DNA from: Acidimicrobiia bacterium
GTDB lineage: Bacteria; Actinomycetota; Acidimicrobiia; Spongiisociales; JAHEDJ01
Length of the DNA: 44,953 nucleotides
Direction: 5' to 3'
Assembly (NCBI GenBank): GCA_035471805.1
Contig: DATIPS010000027.1
Span: forward strand, 1 to 44,953
Below the pieces are notes generated by a model. The model was given only the letters and a program-made list of their open reading frames with translations. It did no database searches and was not told the DNA's origin. The first letter of the stretch is position 1, and every line of letters begins with the position of its first letter. The translations under genes and the position numbers were made by a program. Positions 27,300-34,424 of the stretch are shown here, one piece after another.

Positions 27300-27657
27300 G
27301 GGGGTGAAACGGTTTCGACGTTGAATGTTGAAGCGCCGGAAGCGAGCCGAGGTCCCCGGAGTCCTCGTTAAAGAGCCGGGAAACACCAATAGGTGCCGAA
27401 GATAACTTCGCCCTGGCTGCGTAACTAAACGCAGCTCGTCTGCCCGGAGGGTTCCTGCCCCGCCGGATCCAGGCGTCGCAATGCAGGATGCTCCCCGAGG
27501 GATTCCGGGACTGAGGGGCTAAGACCAACTCTGGATAGGGCAGCGGGAAACTAGCCATCAGAGTCCCGCCGTTCCGAAGGCTTGCTGAAGGCTGCGCTCG
27601 GAGATGCCGGCGCCGAAGATTCAGCGGACCGGGGTTCAACTCCCCGCACCTCCACCA
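27300..27657 (+). ncRNA. ssrA: tmRNA (SsrA)
   Basis: 358 nt. The 5' end GGGGGTGAAACGGTTTCGAC is the standard tmRNA opening; the 3' end GTTCAACTCCCCGCACCTCC is followed by ACCA. Bases 27300-27306 pair with 27647-27653 to form the acceptor stem (one G-U pair), and GGTTCAA is the T-loop. The tag frame starts with GCC at 27395 and encodes AEDNFALAA before TAA (27422-27424), with a second TAA nearby in another frame. The LAA end is the degradation signal read by ClpXP. The CCA is encoded, unlike most tRNAs in this window. Confidence 0.96.
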
Positions 27658-27659
27658 GC

Positions 27660-27693
27660 GAAAGGGCTCCGATTGTGGAATCGGGGCCCTTTC
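27660..27693 (+). terminator. 15-bp hairpin terminator of ssrA
   Basis: GAAAGGGCTCCGATT (27660-27674) pairs with AATCGGGGCCCTTTC (27679-27693) around GTGG, with one T-G pair. It begins 3 bases after the tmRNA CCA. No U-tract. Confidence 0.8.
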
Positions 27694-27721
27694 CGGCGTT
27701 CCGTCGAAGAACGTGTTTGCC

Positions 27722-28051
27722 TCAGCCGGGTGCTGTGTCGAGGAGCGACCGCATCCCGACCAGATAGCTCTCGAAGGCACCTCGACCCGGGGCCGTCAGC
27801 GAGTAGATCGTCCGGGGACGATTGTCGACGAACGTCTTGTCCACTTCGACATAACCGGCTTTGACCAGCTTGCCGATGTGAGCAGACAGGTTGCCCGGGG
27901 TCATGGCCGTCTGTCGTTGCAGGAACACGAAATCCACCTCATCGACGACCGCCGGTTGTGGAGACCTCCCCTGCGTCGGCGGCGATGGAGATGTTCTGTG
28001 TGCTCGAACCCGACATCGAACATGTGACCGAGACTCACTCAGGAGCGGCAC
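27722..28051 (-). CDS. Winged-helix transcriptional regulator, N-terminus probably degraded
   Basis: The last 75 or so residues match ArsR/MarR-like single-domain regulators: VDEVDFVFLQRQTAMTPGNLSAHIGKLVKAGYVEVDK, then the wing TFVDNRPRTIYSLTAPGRGAFESY. In relatives this is preceded by a helix with an HxPxRLxIL-type motif. That helix is not present in this frame; the upstream 35 residues are Arg/Ser/Pro-rich and look like non-coding sequence. I could not restore it from the other two minus frames either. So the gene is either truncated or starts at an internal codon near 27940. It is co-directional with plsC, 50 bp upstream. Confidence 0.5.
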   Translation of the reverse strand: MPLLSESRSHVRCRVRAHRTSPSPPTQGRSPQPAVVDEVDFVFLQRQTAMTPGNLSAHIGKLVKAGYVEVDKTFVDNRPRTIYSLTAPGRGAFESYLVGMRSLLDTAPG

Positions 28052-28101
28052 CGAGAGAGAATGAGGGAGCAGGCGAAGGCTTCGATCCGCCCTGCACCCG
28101 G

Positions 28102-28872
28102 CTATCGCGGATTCGCCCGCCAGTCCTCGATCGTGGCTGCGATGGTGGCCAGAGAGGTATCGATAAGGGTGCCTGAATCGCCCTCTGCGCGTTGGATCGG
28201 CTCGTGGAACCTGATCCGCACGCTTGTTCCGAAAGGAACCGGGAACATCTTGTTGCTCAGCAGCTTCCAGGAACCATCTATGGCAGTCGGTACTACCGGC
28301 AGTTTCGAGGCAGCTTCGAGCAGGACGGCCGTTCCGGCCTTCCTGAACTCCTGCAGGTTGCCGTCTCTGGATCGCGTTCCTTCCGGAAAGATGACGGCCG
28401 ACACGTCACGTTCCTGGCAGGTTGCACCGAACTCCGCGATGGCGCGCACCGCCCCGACTCGATTCCCGCGGTCGATCAGAACGTTGCCGCCGTGTTTCAG
28501 ATTGAATGAGATGAGCGGAATCCAGTTGGCCAGTTCCTTCTTCGCAACGTACTTCGGGTAGTTCGAGAAGAGGATCCCGCCGAAGATCGGAACGTCGAAC
28601 AGGCTCTGATGGTTCGAGAGGAAGACGAATCCCTTCCCGGCGACGACAGCGGGGTGGCGCTCGATGGTCAGCCGGACTCCTGATATGCGGAAGGTCCAGA
28701 TCAGTGCCCGCTGGGCGGCCCCGACCGCGATCTCCATCGGTCGAAGGCCGAACAGGCGTGCGACACGGGCACCTACGTCGCCCAGAACCAGGGTGGTGCC
28801 GAAGGCGATCACCATCGGGATTGTCGTGACCCAGTCAACGATCTTGAGCCACCAGGGCCTCGGCGTGTCCAT
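28102..28872 (-). CDS. plsC: 1-acyl-sn-glycerol-3-phosphate acyltransferase
   Basis: 256 aa. Adds the second acyl chain to lysophosphatidic acid in phospholipid synthesis, at the inner membrane. Motif I is SNHQSLFD (NHxxxxD), motif III is IFPEGTRSRDG, and between them lie KYVAKKELANWIP and GNVLIDRGNR. The N-terminal 40 residues hold one hydrophobic helix (TIPMVIAFGTTLVLG). ATG 28872 is chosen; a TTG 18 bases upstream is the alternative, and neither has a clear SD. Substrate preference within the PlsC superfamily cannot be settled by eye. Confidence 0.9.
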   Translation of the reverse strand: MDTPRPWWLKIVDWVTTIPMVIAFGTTLVLGDVGARVARLFGLRPMEIAVGAAQRALIWTFRISGVRLTIERHPAVVAGKGFVFLSNHQSLFDVPIFGGILFSNYPKYVAKKELANWIPLISFNLKHGGNVLIDRGNRVGAVRAIAEFGATCQERDVSAVIFPEGTRSRDGNLQEFRKAGTAVLLEAASKLPVVPTAIDGSWKLLSNKMFPVPFGTSVRIRFHEPIQRAEGDSGTLIDTSLATIAATIEDWRANPR

Positions 28873-29110
28873 GGCATTGATCGTACTCAAGACCGGATAC
28901 CCGCGATTCGCCTGATGGGAAAGGCCGCCGGCTGCGCCGGGGTGGCCACCCGATCAATCGACGTCCGTTCTCCGACCGCCGGAGACGTTCCGATCTCTGC
29001 GCCCGCACCTCCACTCGCGGCGATGACCCGGCCACTCGCGTTTATTCCCCCGCGCGCTTCGGCGAAATGCGATACATTGTTCGAGACCGCTCTCGAAAGG
29101 AGGTGCCGAC
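28873..29110. other. Intergenic region ahead of the small-ORF pair
   Basis: 238 bp without a convincing gene. Its right end holds a TACATT box (29073-29078), a 7-bp inverted repeat and a strong SD for the small ORF at 29111. Confidence 0.5.
29080..29097 (+). promoter_or_regulatory. Inverted repeat between a -10-like box and an SD
   Basis: TTCGAGA (29080-29086) CCGC TCTCGAA (29091-29097) is a perfect 7-bp inverted repeat. It starts just behind TACATT (29073-29078) and its right arm runs into the SD AAAGGAGGT (29096-29104). It could be a repressor operator over the transcription start or an RNA hairpin that affects ribosome access. Confidence 0.5.
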
Positions 29111-29176
29111 ATGATCAAGATCCCGATGACTTCCGGCGCCCCGGCCGGTTCGATGAGCGTCTCTTTCGCTCTCTAG
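29111..29176 (+). CDS. 21-residue peptide with near-perfect SD (possible leader peptide)
   Basis: ATG at 29111 stands 7 bases behind AAAGGAGGT, one of the strongest ribosome-binding sites in the window. The peptide begins MIKIPMTSGAP and ends SVSFAL before TAG. It has no run of a single amino acid, so classical amino-acid attenuation is not indicated. A 6-bp GC hairpin follows at 29205-29220, then a second SD-led ORF. It may be a real small protein or a leader controlling the ORF behind it. Confidence 0.45.
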   Translation: MIKIPMTSGAPAGSMSVSFAL

Positions 29177-29204
29177 CCGTTCTACGGCCCCGAGACCCCT
29201 GCAC

Positions 29205-29220
29205 CGGCGCGTTCGCGCCG
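29205..29220 (+). other. Small hairpin between the two short ORFs
   Basis: CGGCGC GTTC GCGCCG: six G-C pairs around a four-base loop, 25 bp ahead of the second ORF and clear of its SD. It could be an attenuator or just a spacer structure. Confidence 0.4.
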
Positions 29221-29244
29221 ACCACCTACCTGGGAAGGAACGTC

Positions 29245-29391
29245 ATGTACCCGTATGACACGCGCGCCGTCCGCGCCATCGCACAAGAACGCTACGCATC
29301 AGCCAAGCCCACCCGTGCGAAGACCGAACGAACGCCGAAACAACGACAGACATGGCCTCGCCGGGTTTCCGCCCGGCCACGGCCGACATGA
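29245..29391 (+). CDS. Small basic protein, 48 aa, unknown
   Basis: ATG 29245 follows GGGAAGGAA at good distance. The product begins MYPYDTRAVRAIAQERYASA and continues with a Lys/Arg/Pro/Thr-rich tail (KQRQTWPRRVSARPRPT in part); strongly basic, no membrane segment. I recognise no family; short N-terminal 'YPYDTR/YPHDTR' peptides occur in some actinobacterial small proteins as far as I recall. The frame is open far upstream, but the SD supports this start. A UUCG-capped hairpin follows the stop directly, marking it as the end of a transcript. Confidence 0.5.
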   Translation: MYPYDTRAVRAIAQERYASAKPTRAKTERTPKQRQTWPRRVSARPRPT

Positions 29392-29396
29392 GACGA

Positions 29397-29420
29397 TCGG
29401 ACCTCCTTCGGGAGGTCCGA
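29397..29420. terminator. Hairpin with UUCG tetraloop between convergent units
   Basis: TCGGACCTCC (29397-29406) pairs perfectly with GGAGGTCCGA (29411-29420) around TTCG closed by C-G, a very stable tetraloop. It sits between the 48-aa ORF (+) and azlD (-), so it can serve both strands. No U-tract. Confidence 0.8.
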
Positions 29421-29427
29421 ATCGCGT

Positions 29428-29763
29428 TCAGAAGACGGCTTCGAGGATCCAGAGAACCGTCATTCCCGAGACGATGGTCCACAGGACGCTCTTTGTGCGC
29501 GCCGCCACGAGGTAGGCGACGACTCCGGCGAACAGGCGCAGATTGCCGAACGAGACGTCGACTGCCCCCCCTTGCCGCAGAAATGCCGGCGCGGCGATCG
29601 CGGCGAGCACCGCCGGTGGGATGAATCGGAGGGCGCGAAGGGCAGGTTCCGGTATCCGGTCGTTCTTCCCCGCCAGGGCGATGAGCGAGAAGCGGAGCGC
29701 GAAAGTGCCGAGTCCGATTACGACGATCAAGAGCCAGATGGCGGTGGGGGAGTAGTCCGTCAT
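29428..29763 (-). CDS. azlD: AzlD family branched-chain amino acid exporter subunit
   Basis: 111 aa with three to four hydrophobic helices: IWLLIVVIGLGTFALRFSLIAL, then IPEPALRALRFIPPAVLAAIAAPAFL and the last two. This is the small partner of AzlC in the LIV-E exporter family. ATG 29763 overlaps the azlC stop. Substrate assignment is by family only. Confidence 0.88.
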   Translation of the reverse strand: MTDYSPTAIWLLIVVIGLGTFALRFSLIALAGKNDRIPEPALRALRFIPPAVLAAIAAPAFLRQGGAVDVSFGNLRLFAGVVAYLVAARTKSVLWTIVSGMTVLWILEAVF

Positions 29764-30455
29764 GCCGGTTGCTTTCTCCCGAGCGCCACGCCTGCCCCGA
29801 TGCCGGCAACCGCAGCAATGGGCAGCCCGAGGTTGTAGGGCAGGCCGGCTGCCGTGACGGCGAGAACTCCTGCCACGACGGCTGCTGCACCGTCTGCCCT
29901 GTCGCGAACGGCCGGGACGAGCAGAGCGAGGAACACCAGCGGAACGGCGAAGTCGAGCGACCACTCCGCCGGAAGGCTCGCGCCGAGAAGCACGCCCAGT
30001 ACCGTGGAGACTTGCCAGACGAGCCAGAGCGTGGTGCCGACACCGACGTAGTAGGCGAGCTTCTGAGAGACATCCCACGATTCATTCCGATAGCGGATGA
30101 TCGAAAACGCGTAGGACTGATCCGTTAGCAGGTAGGCAGCCATCACCCGGCGCGGCAACGGCAACCCCGCCAAGTGGGTTGCGAGTGAGGCGCTGTACAT
30201 GATGAACCGCGCGTTGATGATCAGCGCGGTCGCCACGATGACGATGAAGGTGGCGTTCTGGCCGATCAGTGCTATCGAAGCCAGCTGTGAAGCGCCCGCC
30301 AGGACGATTGTGGAGAATCCCACGGCGTGGAAGATGTCGAGGCCGGCGTCGATCGACGCGATCCCGGCAACCAATCCGAATGGGACGATGCCGAGGATGA
30401 TGGGAGCAAAGTCGCGTACACCCCGCAGGTAGATAGAGCGTGAACCTTCACTCAT
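29760..30455 (-). CDS. azlC: AzlC family branched-chain amino acid permease
   Basis: 231 aa with about six to seven hydrophobic helices. Family features: GVRDFAPIILGIVPFGLVAGIA at the N-terminus, GASQLASIALIG, INARFIMYSASLA and LTDQSYAFSI. With AzlD it forms a two-gene exporter of branched-chain amino acids or their analogues in the cell membrane. The aldo/keto reductase gene upstream is co-directional at 63 bp, with a hairpin in between. Confidence 0.9.
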   Translation of the reverse strand: MSEGSRSIYLRGVRDFAPIILGIVPFGLVAGIASIDAGLDIFHAVGFSTIVLAGASQLASIALIGQNATFIVIVATALIINARFIMYSASLATHLAGLPLPRRVMAAYLLTDQSYAFSIIRYRNESWDVSQKLAYYVGVGTTLWLVWQVSTVLGVLLGASLPAEWSLDFAVPLVFLALLVPAVRDRADGAAAVVAGVLAVTAAGLPYNLGLPIAAVAGIGAGVALGRKQPA

Positions 30456-30485
30456 GAAGAACGGAGGCTACTTGCCGGCACGGTC

Positions 30486-30516
30486 TGCCGTCCGCGGGCC
30501 GCCTCCGGAGACGGCA
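30486..30516 (-). terminator. Possible hairpin behind the aldo/keto reductase gene
   Basis: TGCCGTC (30486-30492) pairs with GACGGCA (30510-30516); the 17-base loop contains a further GC-rich palindrome. It lies 2 bp after the reductase stop and 31 bp ahead of azlC. Confidence 0.35.
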
Positions 30517-30518
30517 TC

Positions 30519-31505
<987 letters not shown>

Positions 31506-31561
31506 TGCGGCACCTCCTTCCCGGATAGTAGGCGGGTTGTTGCGACGGGCCGGCACGCGTT

Positions 31562-31567
31562 TATCGT
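31562..31567 (+). promoter_or_regulatory. -10 box of mtnA, likely leaderless
   Basis: TATCGT ends 8 bp before the mtnA ATG (31576); no SD lies between. Confidence 0.45.
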
Positions 31568-31575
31568 CTCAGCTG

Positions 31576-32649
31576 ATGGAACTCAACAGACCTGCCCCGT
31601 TCGGACAGATTCGATGGGACGACGATCGAACCGGCATCGTCATCCTCGATCAATCCCGTCTTCCCGCGGAGGTCGCAGAAGTGACTCTCAGCACGTTGGA
31701 GGGGATCGAGGAAGCGATCAAGTCGTTGCGAGTGCGCGGCGCCCCTCTAATAGGAATCGCGGGGGCCATGGGTCTGGCCGCCCTCGCCGGCGGAGAAGCC
31801 CGGCAGGGGTCCGGGTCGGAGGATTTGCGGACCAGCTTCGCCGGGTGGGCAGGCAGGCTTGCCGCGGCGCGGCCCACAGCCGTGAACCTGGCGTGGGCGA
31901 TCAACCGCATGCGTGTCGTGCTCGAAGCCCACGCGGGGAGCGCTACCGAGATCGCCGCGGCGCTCGTTGAAGAAGCCGGCCGGATCCTCAGCGAAGACGC
32001 CTCGATGTGCAGGGCCATCGGAGAGCACGGAGTCGGCCTTCTGGGGGAGTCTTCGGTTGTGCTCACGCACTGCAACGCCGGCGCTCTGGCCACCGGAGGA
32101 ATCGGCACTGCCCTCGCGCCCGTGTACGTCGGACACGAACGCGGGTTCAAGACTCGGGTGTTCGCGGACGAAACCCGCCCACTCCTGCAAGGAAGCAGGA
32201 TCACGGCATGGGAGCTGGATGCGGCCGGTGTCGATGTGACGGTGATCACAGACGGAATGGCCGGAACGCTCATGGCCGTCGACCCTCCCGACGTCGTATT
32301 CGTGGGTTCCGACCGCATCGCCGCCAACGGCGACGCGGCCAACAAGATCGGCACCTACGGCCTGGCCGTGCTGGCCGAACAACACGGAATCCCTCTATAT
32401 GTCCTGGCTCCCACATCGACGATCGATCTGGATGCTCCCGACGGGAGCGCGATTCCCATCGAGTTCCGATCTGCCGACGAGGTTCGACGGGGTTTCGGCA
32501 AGTTGACGGCACCGTCGAACGTTCCGGTGTGGAGTCCCGCGTTCGACGTGACACCGGCCAGGCTGATCAGTGGGATCATCACCGAACACGGCATACATGA
32601 ACCGCCCTACGCAGAGAGCCTCGGCGCGCTGGGAGCCGGATCCGCATGA
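31576..32649 (+). CDS. mtnA: Methylthioribose-1-phosphate isomerase
   Basis: 357 aa. Converts 5-methylthioribose-1-phosphate to the ribulose form in recycling of methylthioadenosine. Motifs: VRGAPLIGIAGAMGL, RPTAVNLAWAINRM, catalytic Cys in THCNAGALATGG, DETRPLLQGSRITAWEL and the catalytic Asp in VGSDRIAANGDAANKIGTY. The related eIF2B-like ribose isomerases share the fold, but the RGAP and GDAANKIGTY blocks fit MtnA. It overlaps the aldolase gene by 4 bp; no mtnC, mtnD or mtnK follows. Confidence 0.93.
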   Translation: MELNRPAPFGQIRWDDDRTGIVILDQSRLPAEVAEVTLSTLEGIEEAIKSLRVRGAPLIGIAGAMGLAALAGGEARQGSGSEDLRTSFAGWAGRLAAARPTAVNLAWAINRMRVVLEAHAGSATEIAAALVEEAGRILSEDASMCRAIGEHGVGLLGESSVVLTHCNAGALATGGIGTALAPVYVGHERGFKTRVFADETRPLLQGSRITAWELDAAGVDVTVITDGMAGTLMAVDPPDVVFVGSDRIAANGDAANKIGTYGLAVLAEQHGIPLYVLAPTSTIDLDAPDGSAIPIEFRSADEVRRGFGKLTAPSNVPVWSPAFDVTPARLISGIITEHGIHEPPYAESLGALGAGSA

Positions 32650-33209
32650 TCACCGAGGCCGTCGATGCGTTGCTGGAGGTGGGCCGTCAGCTCCACGAGT
32701 CTGGACTCAATGCCGGAACCGCGGGAAACCTCTCGGCCCGGTTGGCCGATGGGCGTGTCGTGATGTCGAAGCGTCGTGTCCGCAAGGCAACGATGACATC
32801 CGGCGATTTCGTCGTTTTCAGCCCGGACTATCCCGGCTCGGAGGCATTGGAACAGGCCAGCACCGAATACAGGCTGCACCTCGCCTCGTATCGGGCCGAC
32901 GAGGCAGTCCGTTGCGTGTTGCACACCCATTCTCCGGCGTTGACGGCGGTCGGGTTGCGAAGGAGTTCGTTTCCAAGACTCCTGCCCGAACTCGAAGACG
33001 TCGTCGGTTCGATTGTGATCAACCCGTTCGAGTCGAGTGGTAGCGAACGTCTCGCCGAGGACGTCGGGAGAGCGGTGGGTAGGGGAGCGAGTGTGGTCAT
33101 CCTCAAACGGCATGGGGTTGTCACCGTCGGCATGTCTGTGGCTCAGGCTCTCGACAGGTTGGAACTGGCCGAGAACGGGGCCCGGACGATTCTCCTTGCC
33201 GAGCGATAG
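32646..33209 (+). CDS. Class II aldolase/adducin family protein, likely methylthioribulose-1-P aldolase or dehydratase
   Basis: 187 aa. Zinc-binding HTHS near residue 96, NLSAR (AGNLSARL) and the C-terminal KRHGVVTVG are family marks shared by fuculose aldolase, ribulose-5-P epimerase and MtnB. Being translationally coupled to mtnA, it most likely acts on 5-methylthioribulose-1-phosphate. Two reactions are possible: dehydration (MtnB, leading back to methionine) or aldol cleavage to DHAP and methylthioacetaldehyde (the DHAP shunt). The absence of other mtn genes beside it favours the second, but they could be elsewhere in the genome. Confidence 0.8.
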   Translation: MITEAVDALLEVGRQLHESGLNAGTAGNLSARLADGRVVMSKRRVRKATMTSGDFVVFSPDYPGSEALEQASTEYRLHLASYRADEAVRCVLHTHSPALTAVGLRRSSFPRLLPELEDVVGSIVINPFESSGSERLAEDVGRAVGRGASVVILKRHGVVTVGMSVAQALDRLELAENGARTILLAER

Positions 33210-33231
33210 CCCAGAGGCCAACGGCTCCTGC

Positions 33232-34347
33232 TCAGTCGCCGAGCGACACTCCGAGGCTTCGGGCCGTGGCTACCCAGGGGTGATCCAGCGGCACGGTTCT
33301 GCGTTGCCCGGCTATGTCCTCGAGAGGCACCGCTACCGCCTCATCACCGAGGTTGGCGACCATGATCCCGTGGCGGCCCTCGGCGACGAAGTCTGCCGCG
33401 GCGGTCCCGAGCCGGGTGGCCAGAAGACGGTCGAGAGGGGAGGGTGTTCCGCCTCTCTGCACGTGGCCGAGGATCGTCACGCGTGCTTCGAGCCTGGTGC
33501 GCTCCTCGAGTTGTGCCGCCAGCCTGTGAGTTGCATCCGCAGCTGCGATCTTCAGATCCCGGAGTTCCTGCCTGGCCGTGTCCCGTTCGTCGGCGTCGTC
33601 GCCCGTCTTCTGAACCTCCTTCAGGCGGTTCCGGTCGGCGGCGTGATCGGCGGAGATTGCTCCCTCTGAGACGGCCACGATGCTGAACCGGCTTCCCGCC
33701 GCCTGCCTGGCCAGGATTGATTCCGCGATGGCTTCGGTGCGATAAGGAACCTCGGGGATGAGGATCACGTCTGCGCCGCCGGCCAGGCCGGCACCGAGTG
33801 CCAGCCATCCGGCGTTGTGGCCCATCACCTCGACGACGATGATGCGATGGTGAGAGTGCGCCGTTGAATGCAGACGATCGATTGCTTCCGTGGCGATGTC
33901 CATCGCAGTGTCGAATCCGATGGTTATGTCGGTTCCCGCCACGTCGTTGTCGATCGTTTTCGGCAACGTCACGATCTTCATACCTGCCTGAGCGAGGTGG
34001 AGGGAGTTCTTCTGAGTTCCCCCTCCTCCGAGGCACACGAGCGCGTCGAGATGATGGGCTTCGTACGTCTCGATCATGATGCCCGTCATGTCCATCTCGC
34101 GACCACCGACGTTCATGCGGGAGGGTTTGTCCCGGCTCGTCCCGAGAAACGTTCCACCTGCCGTCAGGATCCCAGACAAGTCGTCCGAGTCGAGGCGGAC
34201 GTGGCGGTTCTGCATCAAACCTCGAAAGCCATCCCGAAAGCCGATGACAGACATGTCGTGAGACCGGATCGCGGCCTTTCCAATGCCGCGAATGGCTGCG
34301 TTGAGGCCGGGTGAGTCTCCACCCGCGGTCAGGATGCCGATATTCAT
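33232..34347 (-). CDS. pfkA: 6-phosphofructokinase
   Basis: 371 aa. Phosphorylates fructose 6-phosphate in glycolysis. Start ATG 34347 ([21 protein letters not shown]) has AGGGGAA upstream. Sites: GGGGTQKNS where E. coli PfkA has GGDGS, catalytic [33 protein letters not shown] and HVQRGGTPS. The Gly at the E. coli Gly104 position points to ATP as donor; the Lys in PKTIDND (Gly in E. coli) is common in PPi-type and in the longer mixed group of actinobacteria. So ATP use is likely but not proven. The insert near residue 240 ([16 protein letters not shown]) is charged and helical. Confidence 0.93.
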   Translation of the reverse strand: MNIGILTAGGDSPGLNAAIRGIGKAAIRSHDMSVIGFRDGFRGLMQNRHVRLDSDDLSGILTAGGTFLGTSRDKPSRMNVGGREMDMTGIMIETYEAHHLDALVCLGGGGTQKNSLHLAQAGMKIVTLPKTIDNDVAGTDITIGFDTAMDIATEAIDRLHSTAHSHHRIIVVEVMGHNAGWLALGAGLAGGADVILIPEVPYRTEAIAESILARQAAGSRFSIVAVSEGAISADHAADRNRLKEVQKTGDDADERDTARQELRDLKIAAADATHRLAAQLEERTRLEARVTILGHVQRGGTPSPLDRLLATRLGTAAADFVAEGRHGIMVANLGDEAVAVPLEDIAGQRRTVPLDHPWVATARSLGVSLGD

Positions 34348-34411
34348 GCTCTGGTTCCCCTCGGGAGTCACAAACCATACCCCGATGGTGCCGCTGCGGC
34401 GAAGGGGAACC

Positions 34412-34417
34412 TACTAT
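34412..34417 (+). promoter_or_regulatory. -10 box of dinG, likely leaderless
   Basis: TACTAT ends exactly 7 bp before the ATG at 34425; no SD. The 77-bp gap is shared with divergent pfkA. Confidence 0.5.
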
Positions 34418-34424
34418 CCCACGG

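Noticed and set aside
29080-29097. Actinobacterial LexA (SOS) box
   Set aside because: The actinobacterial SOS consensus is TCGAAC-N4-GTTCGA; here the half-sites are reversed in order and spacing differs.
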